DNA of 64,000 nt from Prorocentrum cordatum (lineage: Eukaryota > Sar > Dinophyceae > Prorocentrales > Prorocentraceae). The notes beneath the pieces were generated by a model, which saw only the letters and a program-made list of their open reading frames with translations, had not been told where the DNA came from and ran no database searches. Positions within the stretch are counted from its first letter, which is position 1. Every line of letters begins with the position of its first letter. Positions 41,172-50,832 of this stretch are shown piece by piece. The stretch lies in assembly GCA_963575745.1 (NCBI GenBank), contig CAUYUJ010014200.1:70001-134000 (forward strand), read 5' to 3'. The position numbers and the translations under genes were made by a program.

Positions 41172-41365
41172 TCCGGGGGGGGCCCCTGGTAGTCCCGGCG
41201 GGGGGCCCTTTGTAGTCCGGGGGGGGGGGTCCTTGTAGCAGTCCGGGGGGGGGCCTTGTAGTCCGGGGGGGGGGGGGGGGCCCTTGTAGTCTGCGGGGGC
41301 GGGGCCCTCAGTTGTAGTCTGGGGGGGGGGGCCTTGTACTCGGGGGGGCCCTCGCAGTCCAGGGG
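41172..41365. repeat. GTAGTCCGGGGGGGG minisatellite
   Basis: Repeated GTAGTCCGGGGGGGGCCCTT units with variable poly(G), about 20 bp each. Confidence 0.85.
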
Positions 41366-42233
41366 CCCAGATCTATTGAGGTATTGGGAATACCCTGCAA
41401 TGCCCTGCCGGCAAGGAGGCGGCTCGAGCGACCACGCCACCACGGCATCGACGCCGTCCTCGTGGTGAGGCGGCAGCCTTCGTGGTGAGCAGGCCGCGGC
41501 GGCGGTGCCCCCGGCATCGGAATGGGACGATGCTCCCGAGGTCGGCGCCTGGGGCTTGCCGGAGTGGTTCACCGGGCGCGTTCCACTCCTCGCAAAGTGC
41601 CTACTCGCAAACGTCCAGAAAACATATGTCTTCATATATGTAATGCGTCGTAAATCCCCCGCGGCGGATCCAGGCCGTTTGCGAGTAGCTACTTTGCGAG
41701 TAGTGCAACGCGCTTGTCGAGTGGTGCGGGAAGCCCCCGCCTGCCCTCTTGAGAGGGGGGGCCCCTTCGAGACAGCAGCGGCCCCTCCCGGGCGTGGGTC
41801 CTCTTATCACTCGGGCTTCTGAAGGCGTGTCGTCGCCAGGGCTGGAGGAGCGAAGCTCGAGGAAGGAGCCAGGATTCAAGGGAGGAGAAACCACCCGGAC
41901 CCCATAACGGGCGCTTCCGAAACGGCCATCGGCGTTTTTACTGAACAGCCCTGCCCTGCTCGATTCCTTCTCGGGGTGCGTAGACTGAACGGCTTCGCGA
42001 GTCGGGGTGATTCTTATGAGGGTGGATGTTCTGCTCTCTTAGGATGGAGCCTGGGATGGATCCATGGGCCAAATCTGACAGATGTGGGCTTATGTCGGGA
42101 GACCGCCCGTGTCTCAAGCGGCCCTCGTCCGTCTGGCTTCACGCCTTCCAGTGTAGACTGATTTTGCAATGTACCTGCTGGGCAAAAGCCCCAATGTCAA
42201 TGACCGCCGCGTCGGGCGCCAGTGCGAGTAGCG
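41366..42233. other. Spacer, no gene recognised
   Basis: Contains CTACTCGCAAACG and TTTGCGAGTAGCTACTTTGC, CGAGTAG, a small inverted repeat around 41605-41705. Otherwise unremarkable. Confidence 0.4.
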
Positions 42234-42391
42234 TTAAGTCGGGCATGTCCCTCTACAGGAGGAGCATCCAAAACTAAACCACACATAGCTTTGGGGCGAT
42301 GCTTCTACTATGTTTGACAGTGTTTGGATACTCTTGACTCTGTTGGATGTTTCCTCCAAAATCCGCCTGTAGGAGGACAGGCCCGACCTAA
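42234..42391 (+). mobile_element. Family A element, copy 9
   Basis: Left terminus TTAAGTCGGGCATGTCCCTC; right terminus GGAGGACAGGCCCGACCTAA. Flanking octamers GAGTAGCG and CAATAACA agree at only 4 of 8, three of the differences being G/A, so the target duplication is uncertain. Confidence 0.8.
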
Positions 42392-43305
42392 CAATAACAA
42401 CTTGCACGGCGGAGGGCTGTCCTGGTGCTGCCAGAGCCCACAAGACGCATCACGGACGGCATGCGCACGTAGACGCCGAGCAGAACATGGAACAGGCAGG
42501 GGGGTCGCGCATCGCTTCCAGACTGGGCGGCTGTGGCAGGATCTCCACCAGCGCGGCGCTCCCCCCTGCCCTGTCAGCATCGCCTCGGGCCAATCCGATC
42601 CACATCCTCTCCTTCTCGTGCGTGCTCGTCGCATGCTACTCTTGTCTGCCATCGGCTTTGGCTCCATGCTGAGATTGTGCTTTACTTATACCTCCTGCTG
42701 CCCCAGCACACACACGTTGTGCCATATGTTTCTATATGATTGTCTTGCTCTCTCGATTATGATGCATGTTTCTCTGTCTCTCTCCCTTCCGGTCATCTTG
42801 TACATCATTCGCTCTGCTGATTGATCTGTAGTTGTGTGTCGCTATATTTCTTGCTAGTGTTGCTCTCTCAACCTCTGAGTATCTCGCTTTCTCTGCGTCT
42901 CTCTATATATCTGTACAGCTGTATGCATATATGTGTGGTTGTCGCGTCTCTCCCTCTCTCCTTGTATACCGATCCATATCCATGTATAGACCGCTCTCTC
43001 GGTTGTCTGTTTGGTATATCTCTTTATCCCCCCTCTCCCTCACTCTCTCTATATAGGACTCTCCCCCCCCCCAGTGTCCCGTCGGCCTTGCCTGACCCGT
43101 TCCCCTCCTTGCTTCCAAACTCGACCCCTCCTTCCCCCTGCCCTCTGCGCCCCCCCCCGATGCTGTCCGCGCACAGTGCCCCTCGACGCCTGCGCACAAA
43201 CGAGCCTGCCGGCGCAGCGAAAGGCCGCTGCCGCGACGTGCTTCCGACGCACTGCTCTCGAGTGCTTCTGGGCGCTCTCTCGCCCGCCGATGCTTCTAGT
43301 CGCCT
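42392..43305. other. Lower-GC, CT-rich spacer upstream of LINE2
   Basis: TCTCTCTATATATCTGTA-type simple sequence dominates 42770-43080, then a C-rich stretch. No gene supported. Confidence 0.5.
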
Positions 43306-43436
43306 ACTCCTCCTGCTCCTCCTCCTCCTCCTCCTCCTCCTCCTCCTCGTTCTCCTTCTCCTCCTCTCCTCCTCTTTCTCCTTCTCTTCCTACTCGTTCT
43401 CCTTCTCCTCCTTCTCCTCCTCTTTCTCCTTCTCCG
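43306..43436 (+). repeat. Pyrimidine tract directly before the DinoSL
   Basis: About 130 bp of CTC/TTC repeat ending TTCTCCG immediately before the leader copy. Placed like a polypyrimidine tract for a trans-splice acceptor: the AG in CCGTAG of the leader copy would be the first AG after it. Confidence 0.85.
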
Positions 43437-43458
43437 TCCGTAGCCATTTTGGCTCAAG
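43437..43458 (+). other. Exact genomic spliced-leader (DinoSL) copy
   Basis: All 22 bases (TCCGTAGCCATTTTGG then CTCAAG) match the conserved dinoflagellate spliced leader, with T at the variable first position. It directly heads LINE2. A dinoflagellate SL RNA gene would continue with a GT donor and a short snRNA-like tail; instead a second leader-like sequence follows, so this is a retroposed leader. Confidence 0.95.
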
Positions 43459-43476
43459 TCCGTAGCGTGGCCCAAG
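43459..43476 (+). other. Second, eroded leader copy
   Basis: TCCGTAGCGTGGCCCAAG directly follows the exact copy. It equals the leader with an internal four-base deletion and a few substitutions. Tandem leader copies arise when a retroposed, leader-bearing gene is transcribed, trans-spliced and retroposed again. Confidence 0.65.
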
Positions 43477-43651
43477 AGTCAGCAGCGGACAGAGCTCTTT
43501 CTGGCATTGGGGGCGCCCCAGAGGTGCACACGGCCCCAGCAGCTTTCCCTGACAGCACCAGTCAGGGCACTTTCGTTACTCAACTTTCTCGGCGCGTCTT
43601 CTGCCGTGCAGGTGCCCGCCTGCAAGCGCTGACCTTCACCACGGCTGGCTC

Positions 43652-44782
43652 ATGGTGCCTCCTGCCACGCAGGATGCTTCTCGCCCTGTGCAGAGTGGAC
43701 ACTCGAAGCAGAGGGTTGCATGGGCGAGGCCGTGGTTTTGCAAGCACTGCTGGTCCAATTCGACGGGGGATCGGTGGTGGAATCGCTCAGATCAAGACAG
43801 GTGCCAGCTGTGCAAGGAGCACAAGGGCACCGCTTTTGGCGGGACGAATGAGGTCGTCGGCCAGGCGCCCAGCACGAGCAGCCGTGCAGCAGGTGCCTCG
43901 GGCGGCCACGAGGCGGAGATCAAGAAGCTGCGGGCCGAGTTGGCTAAGCTCAAGGGCCAGCAGCAGACACCAGGTGGCGGCGGGGCTGATGCCATGGAGG
44001 TCGACGAGATCGGCTTCGGCAGAGGGCCCGACGCTGACCTCAAGCGGGAGTTGGCGGACGTGGGCTCCCACCTCGCAGCGCTGGAGCAGACGTCGTGTGC
44101 CGAGCTGGTGGAGGCCCGCGAGGAGCTTCGTGTGCGCCAGTGCGAGCTGCGCAAGAAGCCCGTGGCGGGCAAGAGCTTGGACACTCGGCTCAAAGAGGTT
44201 TCCTTTCAGCACCAGAAGCTGGAGAAGCGCAAAGGCAAGCAGGAGGAGCACCTCGTCACGCTGCGCGACAAAGTGCGTTCGGCCGAGGCGGCAGTCGTCG
44301 AGGCGTCCACGGTGCTGGACCGCCTTGCCGCTGAGCTCCTGGAGCTCGAGGAGGAGCGCCGCCAGCTGGTAGCGCAGGTGCCGCGCCCGCAGGCGGGGGA
44401 GACGCCTTCGCTGGCGCAGGTGCTGCCAGTCGCGTCCGAGGAGGTCTCGGTGGCCATGCTGGGCGAGCTGCTCGCGTCCTTCGGCGGGTCTGGCGACTTG
44501 GCGACGCGGCTCCACGGCTGTCTGGAGGAGGTGCGGGCGGCTGAGAAGGCGCACCGTGCCGAGCAGCAGGGACGCGCTGCCGAAGCCGCGGCGCAGCAGC
44601 AGGCTGCGTGCCAGGGCCACGGCGGCGCCGCTGCCCCCGCGGCCGCGCCTGGCTCTGCGGCTCCAGGTACACCGATTTGGATCCCCAGTGCCGGCGGAGA
44701 CCCCGAGGTGCTGCGGGCCTTCCTCCAGTCCGTCAACGTGCAGGTGCCCGAAGATGAGGGGGAGCTGCGCGAGGCGGTCTAA
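43652..44782 (+). CDS. LINE2 ORF1: zinc-finger, coiled-coil protein (376 aa)
   Basis: An uninterrupted frame from ATG 43652 to TAA 44780-44782. Near the N terminus (residues about 29-60) a four-Cys zinc finger reads WFCKHCWSN ... DRCQLCKEH. Residues about 85-330 are a Lys/Glu/Leu-rich helical region with coiled-coil character (IKKLRAELAKLKG, ELLELEEERRQL). A Gln/Ala-rich linker and an acidic end (VPEDEGELREAV) close the protein. LINE ORF1 proteins normally bind the element RNA and multimerise through the coiled coil; that is inferred here from layout. The start is the first ATG in frame downstream of the leader copies. The LINE1 counterpart is broken. Confidence 0.8.
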   Translation: MVPPATQDASRPVQSGHSKQRVAWARPWFCKHCWSNSTGDRWWNRSDQDRCQLCKEHKGTAFGGTNEVVGQAPSTSSRAAGASGGHEAEIKKLRAELAKLKGQQQTPGGGGADAMEVDEIGFGRGPDADLKRELADVGSHLAALEQTSCAELVEAREELRVRQCELRKKPVAGKSLDTRLKEVSFQHQKLEKRKGKQEEHLVTLRDKVRSAEAAVVEASTVLDRLAAELLELEEERRQLVAQVPRPQAGETPSLAQVLPVASEEVSVAMLGELLASFGGSGDLATRLHGCLEEVRAAEKAHRAEQQGRAAEAAAQQQAACQGHGGAAAPAAAPGSAAPGTPIWIPSAGGDPEVLRAFLQSVNVQVPEDEGELREAV

Positions 44783-47700
44783 AGGGCAGGCGAGTCGCTC
44801 TCCAATGACGCCAAGAAGCAGCGCTGCTCTGCCTAGTTTCGTGTACCTCATCCTTATCATGATGATGCAGAATGTGACAGTGGATTCTTCCTCTCACGGG
44901 CCGCTGGCTGAGTTGCTGGAGGCCGAGCAACCGCCCTTGGGGCCGAGGCCAGCGGCGATCTGCTGCCAGGAACACCACTTGATCGGCGCCAAGTTGGGCT
45001 CGTTTCAGGCTCGGCTTACCTCCGCTGGGTATCACGGTGCGTGGACGGCGGCGGCGGCCACCGAGACCCGAGGGTCGAGAGGCGGGGTGGCAGCCTTGTG
45101 CCCCGCCAGCGTGCAGGTCACTTGCCCGCCGCTGTCATATTCGGGGGCGCTCGTGCCAGATAGGGCCGTTGCTGCCCGCATCCGCTCGAAGATGAAAGGC
45201 GGGTTCATTGCGATCGCCGCGTATTTGTGGGTGGACGAGCTTTTCGGACCTAACAATAAACGCTTGTTAACTGAGGTTGCCAGCTACATTCATCGGGTGC
45301 AGGCGCTTGGCTATGACTGGGTGCTGGGTGCGGATTTCAACATGCGGCCACCGCTGCTGAAGGCCCGGGCTGCTTCTAGTGGCGGCGTGGCAGTAGCCAC
45401 TACGACTCCGACGTGCACCCAGAGCGCTCCTGGCTCGGTGATCGAGTATTTTGTGATGAGTCCGAACATGGCTATACGCCCTTCGGAGCCTGAGGTGTGC
45501 ATGACCGCCAACTTGACACCTCACAGGCCCGTTTGTGTGCTGATGCAGGGGCCTGAGGCGGCCTTGTGGGCGCGCGCGGCAAGGCAACCGTGTCCCGTGC
45601 CAGCGCTGGCGAAGCCTGGCTGCGCGCGCTGCCCCAGGGACCGGGCGGGCTTCATCCAAGAGGTGGGCCGAGTTACTTCCGCCGACGAGCTCGCCACCCT
45701 CTGGGGCCGCATCGTGTGCGGCATCGAGCTGGAGCTGCTGGATAGGCGCGACATCATGGGGCCTAGTCGTAAGGACCACGAGGGTCGCGCTGGACCGCAT
45801 GAGACGGTCTGGAAGCAGGTGAAGACGGTGGTGCGCACCAAGTTGCCGATGGCCGACGTGGAGCACGCGGCGCGGGCGGCGGCGGCGCGCTTGGCGCGGC
45901 AGATCAGGCGCGCCAGCCAGGCCCTCTCGACGTGCGTGCCGGACCTGGGCGAGGAGGGCGAGGACCAGCAGCGCCGCCTGGCGCGGGTGGCAGGAATCCT
46001 GTTTGAGGCCCAGGCGTTCATGAGCAACGTCGGGAAGCAGCGCTCCACCTTGCAGGCGCTGGACATTCAGACGCGCAGGTTTTTTCTTTCAGGCCTTGCG
46101 GTCTTTGGCGGCCCAGCGACCGAGGATATGATTCAGCGAATCCTGGGCCAGGCCGGTTCCCACCAGGCCAGGTTCCTGATTTTGAAGGACGAGTCCTGGA
46201 GGGCCTGGGTTCGGAGCAGTTTTTTGGGCGGGGCTCGGGAAGCTCATAGGTTTTCCAAGGTTCGAGGTCTGCAGGAGACGATCGAGGCCACCGAGCGAGC
46301 GCAGCCGTTTCAATTGGCTGACGCGACTTGTTCGGACTGGGCCAAGATCTGGTCGACCCACGGATGTCGAGCGCCCGAGTTCCCGCCCGATTTCGACGAT
46401 TGGCCGTCGCTCCCCGAGATCACGATTGCCGATATGCGAGCGGCGATCGCCACATTCCCACCTCGAACGGCTGTCGGGTGCGTGAGCATCCACCCAAGGT
46501 CGCTTCGGTATTTGTCGGATGCCATCTTGTCGGCTATCGCCGCCCTCCTCATGAGCTGTGAGAGGATCGGGTGTTGGCTGACGGGACGGCCTGTTAGCCG
46601 TCTGGTCAGGTTGTCCAAGCCTGACGGCGGCCACCGCTTGATCGCCCTCCTCGGTTCTCTGCTGCGGCTTCTGGGCCGTTTGCGCAGGACCGAGACCGAG
46701 AACTGGGAGCTCGCAGCCAGGACTGCGTGCGATGAGGGGCGGGCGCAGGCGTTTTGGGGTACTGGGGGGGGGGGGGGGGGCTCTAGCGATTCTTCCTTGG
46801 ACTTGAATCTTGCAGCCGGGATTGCGAAGGCACGGTCTCACCATTGTGCGTCGCTGCTGCTGGACATGGTCAAGTGCTATGAGATGATTAAGCTTCCCGT
46901 TTTGTTTCAGGTTTTTCGCCGGGTTCATTTCCCCTTCCGTCTGGGGTGGATGCTTATCCAGAGCCACATGGCCCCTAGGCGGGTCGACGCTTTCGGGCCC
47001 CCTCCGAGGCCGATGTTAGTTTTCAGGGCATGCTGGCGGGCTGCTCGGCAGCGTCAGCGGTGATGTTGGCGGTTCTGCTGCAACCTGTCCAATCGGTCAT
47101 CACGCGGCTCCCTTCTGTGCGGGTTCGCGCCCTCATGGACGATGTGTCCTTGCAGTGGGACGGACCCGACAAAACCGAAGCGAATGTGGTTCTAGCGGCG
47201 GCTCGTGAGTTGTGCCGTGAGGTAGCCCCTATCGGCCTCCTTCTGCAGCCTAACAAGTCGGGGTTTGTTGCACCGAGTGTGGCCGCTGAGAAGAACATCA
47301 CCTCGGCTGGCCGCTTGATGGGTTTCAAGCATCAGAAGCATATGCGGAAGCTAGGCCATGACTTGTATGGACGCCGCGTCGTTCGAGTCATGGAGGCACG
47401 TAGGAGACGGCAGCTCGGCAAGCGTCGGCAGAGGCTCGCTGCCCTGAGGAGATCGGCGGGGGGGGGGCGGGCCCCGGGGTTGTGGAGGACGGGATTGATA
47501 CCGAGCGGCAGTCACGGTGCCGCTGTGTCAGGCGTCACTGATGCCACTCTTCTGTCGCTCCGTTCGCTCGCAGCGTCTCTCCTCGGGGCTAAGAGACGTT
47601 GTCATGTGACTCCGAACTTGTGCACGCACCGTGACAAGTTTTACGGCCCTGTGTTTGACGCCACAGTCCACTGTACATCGATATTGTTGCTGGGTGTGGG

Positions 47701-49612
47701 ACGGCCGCGCTAAATTTTCAGACATGCGTTGTGTGTGTGTGGGAGCAGGCATCAACAGCTCTATCGGCTGCCCCGCACTGGTCTGGAGTTAGAGGGCCAG
47801 TTGGAGCTGTCATGCTCTCACTGAAGCGGGTTGGATGGGAACTCGCGGGGCCCCGCCACATTAGGACGGATCAGACTGTTGTTCTTTCTTCGCTGCGCAC
47901 GTCTCCCTCAGATGTGCGTTGCTTGCTGCGTGAAGGAATCAGCCGAGCCCAGGGGATCCAGCTTGCGTCGAGTCCCCCCGAGGCCCACGGGCACGAGGTC
48001 GTTTGGGTCAGGGCTCTCAGGATGGGGTTCCAGAGACTCCAAGGAGCCCGTAGGGCGTGTCTCAGGGCCCTCTGGTCAGGGGCTATGTGGCCTCCAGCTC
48101 GCAAGTTTCAGCACGGCTACGCGTCTAGCAAAAAGTGTGACTTCTGCGATCACTCGCAGGGGACTTTCGGCCATCAGTTCTAAGAGTGCGAAGGGCTGTG
48201 GGCGGCGAGTGACGACCCAGATGAGAGCTCTGCAATGCCAGACTCGTGCTTTGAGCATAGGAAGTGGCTAAAAGAGCAAGCGTATGGGATTCCCCCCGAC
48301 TTCGACACTCCTGAGCTGGTTTACGGTTTTCCCTCCCTCCCTGTCGCGATCCCTGCTGTCGCTGATCAGACGCAGGTTTTTTCCGGGGGTGCCGCGTCTG
48401 CACCCAGGGGCTTTCGTGTGTACACAGACGGGAGTGGCCTGGCGTCGGGAACCCCAGAGGCCACTCGATGTGGCTGGTCGGTCGTGGCCCGTTCTCCTGG
48501 GGGATGGCCTGTGAAGGCCGAGTTTGGGGCCCTCGCGGGGCCTGCGCAGACGGTCCCGAGGGCCGAACGCCAGGCTATCCTCCATGCTTTAAAGGTTGGG
48601 CCATGGGGCCTTGAAGTTGTATCGGACCATTTGTCGGCGGTCAAGGAGGGGAACTCTTGGGGCCCCAGACTGGCTGCTGGCGGAGGCGCACATGCCTCGG
48701 TTTGGAGGCGAGTTTTTGAATTATATCGTGGCAGGTCTGGGCGACCAGAGTTCCGCTGGACCCCGGCCCATCAGCATTTGCACGCGGCCCTGGAGGGCCA
48801 GGCGTTCCCCTGGGATGTCGTTGGTCGTAGTGTCGTCGATTGCATTGGGAACGCCTGGGCCGACTTCTTTGCGCGGCTAGGTGCGAGTGAACACCAGCTA
48901 CCCGAGCTGGTCACTTCGCTGCTGCGTGAGGACCTCAAGGATTGTTACGAGACGCTGGATTTCCTTTCGCGGGCTGCGCAGCACGCTGCTGCATCAGCCC
49001 CTGACCTACCCGCGCCCGTGCGTGTGAGAGGGGACGTCATCCCCAAACTTGGTTTGCTTTCTCACAATTTGGAGGCGGTGGATGGGGGTCCTGGAGCGGC
49101 GAGGTGCACGTGGTGCCACTGCTCGGCGCGGACTGCCTTGAGCAAGAAGAAGCTCGAGCAGCCTGGCGCGAGATGCACCCGGTCCGCCCTCCACCTCTTT
49201 CTCTCTGCAGTGCGGCGTGGAGGCGTCCCTCCCAGGGCGCGATGCGCCGCTGTCCAGATTGTCAACGATGCCCTCAGGACGCTGGGGCTCGAGGCCTCCG
49301 CTGAGGCCCCGATGGGGCCGCCAGAGACCTTCGTGTTTGAGGGCCGTGCACGTTGTGCAGGCCGCTGGCCGCTACCTTTTATGCCGCCGGTGTGCGGCGC
49401 ACTGTCTTATCGAAGCGCCGAGCTGGCGTAAGCTCCTCGCCCCGTGCCCTGGCTTTGTGTCCACGGGCCAAGACTGGTTCAGGGACGAGGTGCTGGCTGG
49501 ACGTGAGCCGCGCCCACCGCCCGCTCCAGCGTACTTAGCGCCGTCGCCTAGCGTCGGTACTGCGTTGGATTGGGTGTTGGGAGCGGCTCGGCGCGCCCGT
49601 GCGCGCTTTTAA
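44754..49612 (+). pseudogene. LINE2 ORF2: endonuclease-reverse transcriptase-RNase H polyprotein, broken
   Basis: The frame lies +1 relative to ORF1; in-frame ATGs are at 44754 (overlapping ORF1) and 44805. The endonuclease has ICCQEHHL (Glu 44970), GADFNM (Asp 45332), IEYF in place of the usual IDYF (Glu 45444) and PHRPV (His 45522). The reverse transcriptase carries SKPDGGHRLIAL, LLDMVKCYE (motif A, 46863), then shifts frame near 47010 into GMLAGCSAA (motif B) and ALMDDVSLQ (motif C, 47135). Another shift near 47720 leads to a C-x2-C/H knuckle cut by TAA 48181-48183. RNase H is complete: VYTDGSG, RAERQ, SDHL and GNAWADF. After a further shift near 49300 the Cys-rich tail (CTWCHC, YLLCRRC) ends at 49612. 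Confidence 0.85.
46764..46780 (+). repeat. G17 homopolymer in ORF2
   Basis: Seventeen G residues encode a Gly run just upstream of reverse transcriptase motif A. The frame is kept here, but the tract is prone to slippage and to sequencing error. Confidence 0.85.
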
Positions 49613-49714
49613 AGGGCTTGTGCTGGTCGAAGCCCTCTCCCGAGGCTCGGCCTCATCCATGCCAGTTCGGCCAGTTTCCGTCCTCGGATGCTAGACCTTG
49701 GTTGCCCCTTGCCC

Positions 49715-49905
49715 CTCTTTCTCCTTCTCCTCCTACTCGTCGTCGTCCTCCTCCTCCTCCTTCCTCGCCCCTCCCTCCTCGCCCCTCCACCCACCACCCC
49801 CTCCTCGCCCGTCCCATCTTTCCTCCTCGCCCCTCCATCCTCGCCCCCTTCCGTATCGCCCCACTCCCCCCCCTCGCTCGTCCCATCTTTCCTCGCCTCC
49901 TCCTC
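49715..49905 (+). repeat. Pyrimidine tract
   Basis: CTC/TCC/CGTC-rich sequence with CCTCGCCCCTCC units, ending TCCTCCTCGCGAG. Lies 100 bp after the end of LINE2. Confidence 0.85.
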
Positions 49906-49911
49906 GCGAGC

Positions 49912-50037
49912 GGGTACGAGGAGCGCCTGCTCATCTTCGGCGCCAACGCCGGCGACAAGCCAGGCAGCACCAGCGGCCGCAGGTTCGCGGAGAGGCTGGT
50001 GAACGACATGGTGCAGGCCGCCCGGGCGGCCGGGGGG
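49912..50037 (+). CDS. Possible exon fragment, unknown protein
   Basis: The frame following the pyrimidine tract and an AG (GCGAG) encodes GYEERLLIFGANAGDKPGST then SGRRFAERLVNDMVQAARAA, which is mixed in composition, unlike the simple-sequence frames around it. I do not recognise the family. It is followed by G-rich sequence and a family B element, so no second exon is visible. It could equally be chance. Confidence 0.2.
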
Positions 50038-50075
50038 GGGGAGATTCAGGAGGGGGAGGATGCGCGCAGGAAGGT

Positions 50076-50832
50076 CAGGAGGGGAACAACGCACACAGAC
50101 ACAAGGAATCGTCGTTCCCCAGGGAGAGATGGGGAAATTCAAGAAGTGGGGGGGGGGGGGGCAAAAACCCTAAACACATGGACAAATTATCCCAGTGCGA
50201 CCCTACCTAGGAGTTGGAACCCCTAGGAAAGCAGCATTAGTAGTAACAGTAACGCTAAGCTAAAGCTAAGCTAAATCTAAGCTAAAGTTAAGCTAAAGCT
50301 AAGCTAAAGCTAAGCTAAAGCTAAGCTAAAGCTAAGCTGAAGCTAAGCTAAAGCTAAGCTAAAGGTAAGCTAAAGCTAATCTACAGCTAAGCTAAAGCTG
50401 ATCGGCAGTTAAGCTAAAGCTAAGCTACAGCTAAGCGAAAGCTAAGCTGAAGCTAAGCTGAAGCTAAGCTAAAACTAAGCTGCAGCTAAGCTCAAGCTAA
50501 GCTAAAGTTAAGCTAAAGCTAAGCTAAACGCTAAGCGAAAAGTTAAGCGAAACGCTAAGCGAAACGCTAAGCTGCAGCTAAGCTAAAGCTAAGCTAAAGC
50601 TAAAGCTAAAATTAAAGCTGAAGCTAAGGCTAAAGCTGAAGCTAAAGCTAAAGCTCCCAGGGGACTGGGGGGAACCGCTCCCAGGGGACTGGGGGAACCG
50701 CCCGGGGCGCTTCCCACTGCCCGGCCCCTTTAAGCTGGAGGGTAAGAACCCTTCTGGGCAGAGCCTGGGCAGGGAACATAGGGAATCGGTTCCTTTGTGT
50801 GTAGTTGCTTGGGTGTCCTATGGGGCCCCTCT
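50076..50832 (+). mobile_element. Family B element split by about 600 bp
   Basis: The left half (CAGGAGGGGAACAACGCACA, CAAGGAATCGTCGTTCCCCA) ends near 50188. The right half (GGGAATCGGTTCCTTTGTGT, GGGTGTCCTATGGGGCCCC) resumes near 50772. Other copies are about 160 bp without a gap. The intervening sequence is mostly the 11-bp minisatellite. Confidence 0.7.
50235..50655. repeat. 11-bp minisatellite, GCTAAGCTAAA
   Basis: About 35-40 units of GCTAAGCTAAA with variants (GTTAAGC, GCTGAAGC, AACGCTAAGCG). Not the TTTAGGG telomere repeat usual in dinoflagellates: the GGG block is missing. Confidence 0.9.

Larger units (their letters stand above)
43437..49612 (+). mobile_element. LINE2: spliced-leader-tagged LINE retroelement, intact ORF1
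   Basis: About 6.2 kb: DinoSL copies, 5' leader, ORF1 (43652-44782), ORF2 (endonuclease, reverse transcriptase, zinc knuckle, RNase H, Cys-rich tail). ORF2 has at least three frameshifts and one in-frame stop, so this copy could not move by itself. Fewer catalytic residues are lost than in LINE1, so it is probably the younger insertion. No poly(A) or target duplication was recognised at the 3' end. Confidence 0.9.

Noticed and set aside
43437-43476. SL RNA gene
   Set aside because: No GT donor or short snRNA-like tail after the leader; a second leader copy and LINE sequence follow.
50235-50655. GCTAAGCTAAA array as telomere repeat
   Set aside because: The dinoflagellate telomere repeat is TTTAGGG; this array lacks the GGG block and is interstitial.
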